Shown in pieces: positions 26,512 through 34,009 of a stretch of 64,000 nucleotides of DNA; within the stretch, counting starts at the first letter, position 1; the number at the start of each line of letters is the position of its first letter. Origin of the DNA: Actinomycetota bacterium. GTDB lineage: Bacteria > Actinomycetota > Thermoleophilia > Solirubrobacterales > JACPNS01. The position numbers and the translations under genes were made by a program. The notes beneath the pieces are model-generated. The model saw nothing but the letters and a program-made list of their open reading frames with translations, did no database searches and was not told the DNA's origin. Location: NCBI GenBank assembly GCA_016213645.1, contig JACQZY010000013.1:124001-188000 (forward strand), given 5' to 3'.

Positions 26512-27567
26512 TTAGTTAGGCCGAACGAAGATCGTCTTGGCGACGTCGGCGGAGACGGTCACCGATTTCTTCCCTTGTTCAAGCGTAATTTCGCCAGAAT
26601 CCTCGTGTGTGACAATGATCACATCGGCGCCGAGTCGCAGTTCGGAGGCGAAGAACCCTTCAGCGGCTTCGCGGTCGTCTTCGTCGATCCGCACGACCTG
26701 CGCGGTGACGCCTTCGGCCACGGCCGACAGCGTCATCAAACCTTCGCTCTCTTCGCGCGCTGCCGCCGCGTCCAACGGCCAGCCGTGCGGGCAGCGCTCC
26801 GGCCGCCCGAGCGATTCATACGCGCGCTCGACCGCCTCTGCGTCAAACGACGGGCCGATCATGAACGCGCGCTCAAACGACTCCGTCGCGTCGTGACCGA
26901 GAAATTGCGTGACGAAGCACTCCAGTATGCGCTGGCGGCGCGTCGCCGCGTCCGCGCGCACGCGGCCCTCGTCGGTCAACACGAGTGACTTGCCCGGGCT
27001 GCGCCTCACCAGTCCATCCGCTTCGAGTTGGCCGATCATCTGCTTGACCGAGACCGGGGTGACGTCCAGCAACAACGAAACGTGCGCGGCGATCGTCGGC
27101 GCCTCTACGGGCACGGCGCCGCATTCCACGGCCGCGGAGCTGAGTCGATCGATTGCCAGCAGATAATCGTCGTGTGTGTGTTGCCGCCGTGACATCGCCG
27201 CCGGTTCGGCGGCGAACTCCGAGCGCGACCGGCGTACCGGCTTGCGCGCGCGGTCGCCGTCGCCCACGCGATCCAGCACGCCCGCCGCGATGCGGTGAAT
27301 GTCGCCCGGCCTGCCCAAGCGCCGTTTTGAAAGATCCAGCGCCAGCGCCGGCTCCACGCCGGCGGCCTCAAGTGTGCGAGCGCTGCAGCCGGAAGCACAA
27401 CCGTCAAGCGCGATCACCTCGGTCGCGCCATTCACGGGCGCGGCCGCGGCGTCTTCCACAACTTCCGCGCCCAGGCGCGAAAGCTCTTCGGCAACGCGAC
27501 CGGCAAGGCGTCCCGTGGAAGACACGCCCTTGCATGGCACAACAACCGGCTTTGACGAATCGTTCAT
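26512..27567 (-). CDS. DGC-domain / DtxR-family fusion metalloregulator
   Basis: 351 residues. Residues 1-80 match the DGC putative zinc-binding domain: VVVPCKGVSSTGRLAGRVAEEL with Cys12, and ALDGCASGCSA with Cys57 and Cys61. Residues 129-200 are a DtxR/MntR winged helix (DDYLLAIDRLSS...VSLLLDVTPVSVKQMIGQLEADGLVRRSPGKSLVLTDEG), 205-265 the dimerisation domain ending in the typical CPHGWPLD, and 277-350 a FeoA/SH3-like domain. Where classical DtxR has its metal ligands (CRWEHxMSD) this protein reads RAFMIGPSFD, so the usual primary ligands seem absent and sensing could involve the DGC cysteines (inference). It sits directly upstream of feoB. Confidence 0.8.
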   Translation of the reverse strand: MNDSSKPVVVPCKGVSSTGRLAGRVAEELSRLGAEVVEDAAAAPVNGATEVIALDGCASGCSARTLEAAGVEPALALDLSKRRLGRPGDIHRIAAGVLDRVGDGDRARKPVRRSRSEFAAEPAAMSRRQHTHDDYLLAIDRLSSAAVECGAVPVEAPTIAAHVSLLLDVTPVSVKQMIGQLEADGLVRRSPGKSLVLTDEGRVRADAATRRQRILECFVTQFLGHDATESFERAFMIGPSFDAEAVERAYESLGRPERCPHGWPLDAAAAREESEGLMTLSAVAEGVTAQVVRIDEDDREAAEGFFASELRLGADVIIVTHEDSGEITLEQGKKSVTVSADVAKTIFVRPN

Positions 27568-27580
27568 CTGCCTGTCTTTG

Positions 27581-27609
27581 ATGCTAGCCAGCGCCGAACC
27601 GTTTCGCAA
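27581..27609 (-). promoter_or_regulatory. promoter of the DGC-DtxR regulator gene
   Basis: On the minus strand TTGCGA (27609-27604) and TAGCAT (27586-27581) are separated by 17 bp, a good sigma-A-type promoter, 13 nt before the ATG. No DtxR box overlaps it. Confidence 0.55.
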
Positions 27610-27620
27610 CAGCCGCCCGC

Positions 27621-28907
27621 TCAGCCGCCGCGCGGAACAAAGGTCAGCGCGTGGCCGCCGAGCCCCGCGCGACCGGTGCGGCCGATGCGGTGGATGTAGT
27701 CCTCGTAGCTTGGCGGCTGGTCGAAGTTGATCACGTGGGTGACCTCGGGGATATCCAGGCCGCGAGAGGCTACGTCGGTCGCGCAGAGGATCTGCGCGCG
27801 GTAGTCCTTGAACGCTCGCAGTGAACGCTCGCGCTGGTTTTGGCTTTTGTTGCCGTGAATCGCCTCCGCGCGCAGGCCTTTTTTGTTCAGCTTGTCGGCC
27901 AGCCGCTGCACTCCGTGCTTGGTCTGGCCAAAGATGATCACGCGCTCGAACTCCGGCTGCGTCAGCAGTTCGCCGAGAATCTCGATCTTTTCTTCGCGCG
28001 ACTCGGCCTCGATCACGTCCTGCTGAATGTGGTCGTTGTTCTCGGTCGTGCGCACCGAGCAGGTGACCGGCTCGTGGAGAAAGTCCTTCAGCAGCTTTTC
28101 GATCTCCGGTGTGATCGTGGCGCTGAAGCACAACGACTGCCGCTTCGGCGGCAGCGTGTCGCAGATGAAGCGAATGTCCTTGATGAAGCCCATGTCGAGC
28201 ATGCGATCGGCCTCGTCGAGAATCAGCACGTCGGTCTCGTGAGTGGGCAGTTCGCCCTGTTGCAACAGGTCCTTGAGACGGCCGGGTGTGCCGACGATCA
28301 CGTGCGGGTCATTGCGCAGAGCCTTGATCTGACGGTTGATGTTGACGCCACCAACGCAGATCGCGCTACGCAGACCCAGGCCCTTCGCGAAGGCGCGGAA
28401 CTCCTCGTCGATCTGATTTGCGAGTTCACGAGTGGGAGCCATGATCAACACGTTGCCTTCGAAGTCGTGGTCCAGCAGCGCCTGGATCATCGGCAGCGTG
28501 AACGCCGCCGTCTTGCCGCTTCCGGTATCGGCGAGCCCGACCAAGTCACGTCCCTCCAGCACGGGTTTGATCGCCACGTCCTGGATCTGCGTGGGCGTGA
28601 CGTAGCCACGCTGCGCGATGTTCTGCTTGAGCGGCTTGCTGAACTCGAAATCGTCAAACGTGTGCGTAGCCACGTAAGGCGGGCGTTCGACCGGTGTTAC
28701 CGCCGTATTGACGAACTTGGAGGGATGGATCTCCTTGACCCTCTGGTTGCCGTTGCGATTGCCGCCTGACCGCGGGCGGCCCGCGCCGTTGCGCGTGCCG
28801 TGCTGCTTGCCGCCGCGCTTGTGCTGCGGCCGCCCGCCGGAGGCCTTGCCGCGCGACGCCTTTGTGCGCGAGCCTGAACGGGACTTGGATGAGTCGTTGC
28901 CTGACAT
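27621..28907 (-). CDS. DEAD-box ATP-dependent RNA helicase
   Basis: 428 residues. A very basic, Gly/Arg/Ser/Lys-rich N-terminal tail (about 1-60) precedes the helicase core: Q-motif FEFSKPLKQNIAQRGYVTPTQIQ, Walker A ADTGSGKT, PTRELANQI, DEAD in LDEADRMLDMGF, SAT in CFSATIT, and motif VI HRIGRTGRAG. The protein ends soon after motif VI, so the long C-terminal extension of many RhlE/CsdA proteins is missing. The ATG is in an AT-rich stretch; frame upstream of it is open but has no family similarity. A long structured leader lies upstream. Likely role: ribosome assembly or mRNA unwinding, perhaps cold-induced. Confidence 0.93.
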   Translation of the reverse strand: MSGNDSSKSRSGSRTKASRGKASGGRPQHKRGGKQHGTRNGAGRPRSGGNRNGNQRVKEIHPSKFVNTAVTPVERPPYVATHTFDDFEFSKPLKQNIAQRGYVTPTQIQDVAIKPVLEGRDLVGLADTGSGKTAAFTLPMIQALLDHDFEGNVLIMAPTRELANQIDEEFRAFAKGLGLRSAICVGGVNINRQIKALRNDPHVIVGTPGRLKDLLQQGELPTHETDVLILDEADRMLDMGFIKDIRFICDTLPPKRQSLCFSATITPEIEKLLKDFLHEPVTCSVRTTENNDHIQQDVIEAESREEKIEILGELLTQPEFERVIIFGQTKHGVQRLADKLNKKGLRAEAIHGNKSQNQRERSLRAFKDYRAQILCATDVASRGLDIPEVTHVINFDQPPSYEDYIHRIGRTGRAGLGGHALTFVPRGG

Positions 28908-29215
28908 ATATGTATGAAAACCTTTTGTTTGAGAGCCCTCGTCTTGAGGGCCGCCGCGCGCGTATCGCGCGGCTGAATGACACGAACTTCTCTGTCGTGA
29001 GTGCTTGACTGGCGTTGACGCCCGTCGATATAAAGCCTCGAGAGTGTCACCGGGCGAGCCACGAACCAACCGGAAGTTGAGAAGTGTGGTTGGCGCTGAC
29101 GAACTCGGCCGGTCCTCGCTTCAATTCGCTCACCTCTCTGAGGGGCTGCGTGAAGGGGCCGCCGAGACATTCCGCGCTCGCCGTCGTAGTCGATCGTAGT
29201 AGGTCGAATGACCGG
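28908..29215 (-). promoter_or_regulatory. 308-bp non-coding gap with two adjacent hairpins in the helicase leader
   Basis: No plausible gene is seen here. On the minus strand two hairpins lie next to each other: GCCGCGCG-loop-CGCGCGGC at 28953-28973 and GCCCTC-loop-GAGGGC at 28935-28951, followed by an AT-rich stretch and the helicase ATG. An AT-rich TTTATA at 29034-29029 (minus) could be the -10 element. A long structured 5' leader is a known feature of cold-shock helicase mRNAs. Confidence 0.5.
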
Positions 29216-29221
29216 TAGGGT
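29216..29221 (+). promoter_or_regulatory. -10 element of CDF-like transporter gene
   Basis: TAGGGT with 7 nt to the ATG at 29229, which favours that start over the ATG at 29208. Confidence 0.5.
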
Positions 29222-29228
29222 GAATTGC

Positions 29229-29963
29229 ATGAGCACGGGCAACATCGCGGGTCCGGCGAGCGACCGGCTCTCGGCGGCGCGCCGAGTACGCATTCTGTCT
29301 TGGGCGAGTCTTGCTTACATGACCGTCGAGGGCGGCGTGGCGATTGCGGCCGGAATTGTGGCGGGATCGGTGGCGCTGGTCGGCTTTGGACTGGATTCGG
29401 CGATTGAGGGGTTCGCCAGCGCCGTGATCATCTGGCGGTTCACCGGCCACCGAATCCACAGCGAAGCGGCCGAACGACGCGCGCAGCAGCTTGTCGCCGT
29501 GCAGTTCTTCCTGCTCGCGCCGTACGTGGCGTTCGAGTCCGCGCAGGCTTTGATCACCGGTGAGCGTCCCGACGCCAGCCCGGTCGGCATCGCGCTGGCC
29601 GCCACCAGCCTGATCGTGATGCCGTATCTGGGCATTGTGAAACAGCGATTGGCGCAACGGCTCGGCTCCGCCGCCACCAAAGGTGAGGGACGCCAGAACA
29701 TGCTCTGCGCCTATCTATCAGCGGCGCTGCTCGTGGGACTTTCGGCTAACGCGCTGTTTGGCGCTTGGTGGCTGGATCCGGCGGTCGGCCTGCTGATCGC
29801 GGCGGTCGCGGTACGGGAAGGACGCGAGGCGTGGCGCGGCGAAGGCTGCGCGTGCGGCGTGGACCCAATTTCGCTTGCGGCCGCCGAGCCGACATCACCT
29901 GCTTGCGAGGATTCGTGCTGCGACGACGACCTCGCGACGCCCACCGAAAGAAGTCTCGCTTGA
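29229..29963 (+). CDS. cation diffusion facilitator-like membrane transporter with Cys-rich tail
   Basis: 244 residues, about five to six membrane helices. The region corresponding to the CDF metal site (usually HSDxxxD) reads VGFGLDSAIEGFAS (51-64), keeping the Asp but not the His, and the second site in helix 5 (normally HxxxD) reads SANALFGAWWLDPAVGL. The typical cytoplasmic C-terminal domain is absent and replaced by a short tail with CACG and CEDSCCDDD, a probable metal-binding motif. So it is a divergent CDF relative; metal specificity cannot be read. Leaderless start. Confidence 0.75.
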   Translation: MSTGNIAGPASDRLSAARRVRILSWASLAYMTVEGGVAIAAGIVAGSVALVGFGLDSAIEGFASAVIIWRFTGHRIHSEAAERRAQQLVAVQFFLLAPYVAFESAQALITGERPDASPVGIALAATSLIVMPYLGIVKQRLAQRLGSAATKGEGRQNMLCAYLSAALLVGLSANALFGAWWLDPAVGLLIAAVAVREGREAWRGEGCACGVDPISLAAAEPTSPACEDSCCDDDLATPTERSLA

Positions 29964-30064
29964 ATGCTCGGGGAAAGAATTGGAGCCGCTGCCGGGGTCG
30001 GCACCACGACAACCCCCGCGCTCGACGCTGCACCGTCGCCACCAAGCGCGAAGGACAAAAGAAC

Positions 30065-30676
30065 TTGCCTCACGCCGGCCTGTCGGCCGCCGCCGCTCTC
30101 TTGCTGACGGGCTCGTATTTGTGGTGGCGCAAGCACCCTTCAGCCTGTCCATATGGCCTGCGCGTCTGGGTGCAAGTGCCACACCCGTTGATCACGCGAC
30201 GGCGCCTGCGCACCGTGCTGCGGCCAAGCGGCGCCGAGCGCGTGCTCGAGATCGGCCCCGGTACCGGCTATTACACCACTGACATCGCACACTGGCTGGC
30301 GCCGGATGGACGGCTGGAGATCTTTGACATTCAGCAACAGATGCTCGACCACACGATGAAGCGCGTGCGCAAGGCGGGTCTGGGAAACGTCGGCGCGGCA
30401 CAGGGCGATGCCCGCGAGCTGCCCTACGACGACGCCTCGTTCGACGCCGTGGTGCTGACGACCGTGCTCGGGGAGATCCCGGATCGCGAGCGTGCCCTGG
30501 CTGAGATCGCCCGCGTTCTGAAACCCGACGGACGCTTGGTCGTCGGTGAGATCTTCATCGGCGATCCGCACTGGATCGGGCCAAAGCGACTGGCGGCCGA
30601 CACCGCGGCGGCCGGTCTTCGTTTCCGCGAACGCAGCGGAACGCCTGTGGGGTACTTCGCGCGTTTCGAACGCTGA
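30065..30676 (+). CDS. class I SAM-dependent methyltransferase with N-terminal hydrophobic segment
   Basis: About 203 residues. A short hydrophobic helix (AGLSAAAALLLTGSYLWW) precedes a Rossmann methyltransferase domain: LEIGPGTGYYT (motif I), EIFDIQQQMLD (acidic loop), GDARELPYDDASFDAVVLTTVLGEI and RVLKPDGRLVVGE. Resembles UbiE-type enzymes; the substrate is unknown. No in-frame ATG exists; the TTG at 30065 has GAAGGA about 9 nt upstream. The open frame extends 300 nt further upstream through the CDF gene, but that part lacks similarity. Confidence 0.8.
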   Translation: MPHAGLSAAAALLLTGSYLWWRKHPSACPYGLRVWVQVPHPLITRRRLRTVLRPSGAERVLEIGPGTGYYTTDIAHWLAPDGRLEIFDIQQQMLDHTMKRVRKAGLGNVGAAQGDARELPYDDASFDAVVLTTVLGEIPDRERALAEIARVLKPDGRLVVGEIFIGDPHWIGPKRLAADTAAAGLRFRERSGTPVGYFARFER

Positions 30677-30722
30677 CCGTGCACCGGATCGGGCACAGCG
30701 AATCGCTGACTCGCCGGGCGGT

Positions 30723-31109
30723 TCAGCCCGTGAAAGCGTCGGCCTCGATCTCCACGAGCATCTCGGGATTGATCAAGGCCGAAACCTCCACCATCGTCGT
30801 GGCTGGACGGATCTCACCGAAGACCTCGCCGTGGGCCTTGCCGTATTCCTCCCAGCGAGATACGTCGGTTACGAACATGCGCGTACGCACGATTTGATCA
30901 ACGCTCGCACCGGCGCTTTTCAACGCGGCCTCGATGTTGGCCAGCGCCTGGCGAGTCTGGGCGGCGGCGTCGCCCGGTGCCACGACCGAGCCGTCCTCGG
31001 CGGTGGCCGTAGTGCCCGACACATGCACGTAGTCGCCCACGACCACGGCGCGTGAATACCCGACGACCGGTTCCCAGTCGGAACCGGAGGAAATGTTCGT
31101 GCGGCCCAT
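30723..31109 (-). CDS. ridA: RidA (YjgF/UK114) family protein
   Basis: 128 residues. RidA proteins hydrolyse reactive enamine/imine intermediates from PLP enzymes. Visible features: [19 protein letters not shown] at the N-terminus, [22 protein letters not shown], the conserved Arg in [10 protein letters not shown], and the C-terminal [15 protein letters not shown]. This is the RidA subgroup with a W-E-P-V motif near the start. ATG chosen at the family N-terminus ([14 protein letters not shown]). Confidence 0.88.
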   Translation of the reverse strand: MGRTNISSGSDWEPVVGYSRAVVVGDYVHVSGTTATAEDGSVVAPGDAAAQTRQALANIEAALKSAGASVDQIVRTRMFVTDVSRWEEYGKAHGEVFGEIRPATTMVEVSALINPEMLVEIEADAFTG

Positions 31110-31424
31110 GTTTTGCCCCCATTCAGTTGCCGGCCGTTTACGTGGCGTGGAGACTAGAACGCCGCGGGCGAACGACCGCCGGGCGATCGATCTTCGATGC
31201 CCGGCCGCCGCCCGATTTCGCTGTTCGCTCGTGCGCCCCCCAGCGCGACGTGCGATCAACCTCTGCGCCACGGCCTCCGGCGAAAGCCGAAGCCGCAACT
31301 GTGTCTCGCGGAGACATACCGTGAGGCTGTCGTCGACGCAAGGTTGAGAACGTAACGGTTTCTTACAAATAAGTCAAGTACAAACGTCCAGTTGTGCCGT
31401 GGGGGCCGCATTTAGGATTGGACC
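31110..31424. other. 315-bp gap without a gene
   Basis: Between the divergent RidA and amidase genes. The first 200 bp are GC-rich with no convincing ORF; about 31350-31385 is AT-rich (TTTCTTACAAATAAGTCAAG) and the last part holds the amidase -10 element. It probably contains only promoters. Confidence 0.6.
31413..31418 (+). promoter_or_regulatory. -10 element of leaderless amidase transcript
   Basis: TAGGAT and 6 nt to the GTG start; TTGTGC lies 15 bp upstream as a possible weak -35. Confidence 0.6.
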
Positions 31425-32843
31425 GTGGATCCCGTCGATCTCGCATTCTGCGGTATCAAGCGCCAAGCCGAACTGCTGCGCGACGGCGAGACGACGGCCA
31501 CCGCGTTGACCGAGCTTTACCTGGAGCGCATCGCGCGGCTCAACCCTCGCCTCAACGCTTTCAACGCCGTGTTCGAAGATCCCGCGCGCGCGGACGCAAA
31601 GACCGCCCAGCGGAAACTCGATGAAGGTGTACGGGCGCCGCTGCTAGGCGTTCCGGTCGCGATCAAGGACGTGACCGACGTGGCCGGCACGGTAACGGGC
31701 AAAGGCAGCGGCGGGTTCAACGAGCCCGCGGCAGGCGACAGCGAAATCGTCCGTCGGCTGCGCGAGGCCGGCGCGGTGGTCATCGGCAAGACGACGCTGC
31801 CCGAATTCGCGATGTTCGCGCATTTTTGCAGCAGCCCGGAGTGGGGTGTCACGCGTAACCCTTGGAGCCTGGACCGCTCGCCCGGTGCCTCCAGCGGTGG
31901 CAGCGCGGCCGCTGTGGCCGCGGGCATGGTGGGCGCGGCGATGGCCTCGGACGGCGGCGGTTCAATCCGCGTTCCGGCGGCCCACTGCGGGCTTTTCGGT
32001 CTCAAGCCGCAGCGCGGGCGCGTGTCGCTGATGCCGGAGGCGCAGGCTTGGAGCGGGTTGATCTCCTTCGGCTGCGTGACGCGGAGCGTTGCCGACAGTG
32101 CGCTGTTTTTGGATGTCGTGGCCGGGGCGGCGGAGGGCGACGCTCAGCGCGTACCGCCGCCGGCGCGGCCATTCGCTGAGGCCGCAGCAAGCAAGCCGGG
32201 CCGGCTGCGCATCGGCGTCTCGCTGAAACCCGCGATACCCGGCACTCCGGTCAACCGCCACGTAAAGGACGCTGTTCGGCGCACGGCCGCACTACTACGC
32301 GAGCACGGCCACCTTGTCGAAGACGTCAAGATCGACTACCCGTTGCTGTTGCCGCTGTTCATGCCCCGGTACCTCGCAGGCGTCGCCGACGACGCTGACG
32401 GCGCAGACGTCAACAAGCTGGCCAAACGCACGCAGACCGCATTGCGCCTGGGGCGCAGCCGAGCGATCCACCGACTGCAAGGTCGATCGATCGATTCCGA
32501 AGCCAAGGTGCGTGACCGGATCGCGCCGGTCTTTGACCGTTACGACGTGTTACTCACGCCCACGATCGCCAGGCCGATCGGCCGCGCCGATGCGTGGCGA
32601 GACAGCAGCTTTGTAGCCACGCTGCCGGTGGGCGCAAACCACATTGCGTTTACGGCCTTCTGGAATTACACCGGCCAGCCCGCGGCCAGCGTGCCGTCCG
32701 GCTTCGGCCGAGAGGGCCTGCCGCTGGCGGTTCAACTGATCGGGCGCGACAACGACGAGGACACGCTGCTCTCACTGGCCGCGCAGATCGAAATTGCGCG
32801 GCCTTGGGCCGGCCGACGGCCCGTGATCGCGCTCGACGACTGA
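31425..32843 (+). CDS. amidase signature family enzyme
   Basis: 472 residues; Ser-cisSer-Lys amidohydrolase. Catalytic Lys81 in PVAIKDVTDVAG, cis-Ser in GASSGGSAAAVAAG (156-169) and nucleophile Ser180 in GGGSIRVPAA; the CGLFGLKPQRGRV segment follows. Probable substrates are aliphatic or aryl amides; GatA is unlikely because no gatC/gatB is near and the C-terminal half resembles general amidases. GTG start with a -10 element 6 nt upstream. Confidence 0.92.
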   Translation: MDPVDLAFCGIKRQAELLRDGETTATALTELYLERIARLNPRLNAFNAVFEDPARADAKTAQRKLDEGVRAPLLGVPVAIKDVTDVAGTVTGKGSGGFNEPAAGDSEIVRRLREAGAVVIGKTTLPEFAMFAHFCSSPEWGVTRNPWSLDRSPGASSGGSAAAVAAGMVGAAMASDGGGSIRVPAAHCGLFGLKPQRGRVSLMPEAQAWSGLISFGCVTRSVADSALFLDVVAGAAEGDAQRVPPPARPFAEAAASKPGRLRIGVSLKPAIPGTPVNRHVKDAVRRTAALLREHGHLVEDVKIDYPLLLPLFMPRYLAGVADDADGADVNKLAKRTQTALRLGRSRAIHRLQGRSIDSEAKVRDRIAPVFDRYDVLLTPTIARPIGRADAWRDSSFVATLPVGANHIAFTAFWNYTGQPAASVPSGFGREGLPLAVQLIGRDNDEDTLLSLAAQIEIARPWAGRRPVIALDD

Positions 32844-32847
32844 TCGC

Positions 32848-33258
32848 TCACTCTGCGTCGCGTGACCGGCCGAAGACGGCGCGCAGGATCAGCCCCAGCG
32901 AAGTCTCCGACCCCGGCCAGTGCTCGCGAACCGGCTCGCTGCCGGTGGCGCGCAGCAACAACCGCAGCACCAGCACGACGATCACGATGTCGTCGAGCTG
33001 ACCTACAACCGGCAGAAAGTCCGGGATCAAATCGATCGGCGAGATCAGGTACAGCGCAAGTAGCGCCAGCAACGGCCTGCCCCAGCGAGGTGTTCTCGAA
33101 TCACCGGCCAGCCGGCGAAGCAACACCACGCAGTCCGGGACGAACGCGAGCAGCGCCGGAACCTGTTCCCGGCGCCCAACGACCGCAAGCGCCGCCAGCA
33201 CGAGGGCGTAGATCGCCAGCAGCACGATCAATCCGATTAGCCAGGCAGACATCAGCAC
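32848..33258 (-). CDS. DUF1232 membrane protein
   Basis: 136 residues. N-terminal membrane helix (LIGLIVLLAIYALVLAALAVV), then the DUF1232 signature ALYLISPIDLIPDFLPVVGQLDD followed by a second hydrophobic helix. Function unknown; the family often occurs with stress genes. It starts with a GTG 9 nt after the upstream methyltransferase stop, with GAGG 7 nt before it, so the two are co-transcribed. Confidence 0.85.
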   Translation of the reverse strand: MLMSAWLIGLIVLLAIYALVLAALAVVGRREQVPALLAFVPDCVVLLRRLAGDSRTPRWGRPLLALLALYLISPIDLIPDFLPVVGQLDDIVIVVLVLRLLLRATGSEPVREHWPGSETSLGLILRAVFGRSRDAE

Positions 33259-33267
33259 GGCGTTGCC

Positions 33268-33879
33268 TCAGACGCGACGGGCGACAACCCAATTGAACGG
33301 CTGCGGATTGCCTCCCGGCGTGCGGTGCAGTTCTCGGCGCCGATCGACGATCGCGAACTCCTCACCAAGAAACTCCGCGAGATCCGCCTGCGAATGGCGA
33401 CGCACCTGCAGCTCGGAACAGCGTTCCGGCCCGTCCTGCGCGAACACTCCGATCACCGCGTGGCCGCCGGTCCGCAGCGTGGCGAGCAGCGTCTCTCTAT
33501 AACGCGCACGATCGGCGTCATCATTCGAAAAGTGCAACACGGCGCGGTCGTGCCAAATGCCGTAACGGCGCGACGGTTGCCAATCCAGCACGTCGCAGGC
33601 AAACCATTCCACTTCTTCGGCGGCGTCCCCCAGACGCTCGCGAGCGATCGCAAGCCCGACCGAGGAAACGTCCAGCACACTCAGATCGTTGAACCCCGCG
33701 GCGAGCAGCCCGTCGACCAACGTGGAAGCGCCGCCGCCGATGTCGATGATCGGCGTGTCAGCGGCGGATGCGACCGATTTGATCAACCTGTCGGAAATCG
33801 CCGCCTGCCCCTGGAACCAGCTCACGTCGCGACCACCGCCGGCGTAGGCGAAGTTCCAGTGTTCGGCGGAATCGGTCAT
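33268..33879 (-). CDS. class I SAM-dependent methyltransferase
   Basis: 203 residues: starts EHWNFAYAGGGRDVSWFQ, motif I IIDIGGGASTLVDGLL, acidic LSVLDVSSVGLAIARERLG, and DRAVLHF typical of thiol/trans-aconitate-type methyltransferases; the YGIWHDRAVLHFSND segment is well conserved in this group. GAGGAGA lies 6 nt before the ATG. Substrate unknown. Confidence 0.85.
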   Translation of the reverse strand: MTDSAEHWNFAYAGGGRDVSWFQGQAAISDRLIKSVASAADTPIIDIGGGASTLVDGLLAAGFNDLSVLDVSSVGLAIARERLGDAAEEVEWFACDVLDWQPSRRYGIWHDRAVLHFSNDDADRARYRETLLATLRTGGHAVIGVFAQDGPERCSELQVRRHSQADLAEFLGEEFAIVDRRRELHRTPGGNPQPFNWVVARRV

Positions 33880-34009
33880 CGGGTCTCCTCTGGCTGAAAG
33901 TCGGCCGCTGCATTATTGCCGCCGTGGCTCACTTCCGCTGGAACGCCGCGAGGAAAGAATTCGCCGAACGCGCGGAAAGCCGCTCGGTGATCGCCGCCTG
34001 AAAGATGGA

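Noticed and set aside
26512-28131. Longer version of the DGC-DtxR protein starting at 28131
   Set aside because: The extra N-terminal part is a frame-shifted shadow of the DEAD-box helicase gene on the same strand; the DGC domain starts at the ATG at 27567 with its own promoter.
33924-34001. 25-codon GTG ORF between the methyltransferase and the tandem GGDEF gene
   Set aside because: CATTAT 7 nt upstream vaguely resembles the leaderless pattern but lacks the first T of TANNNT; too short to support without conservation.
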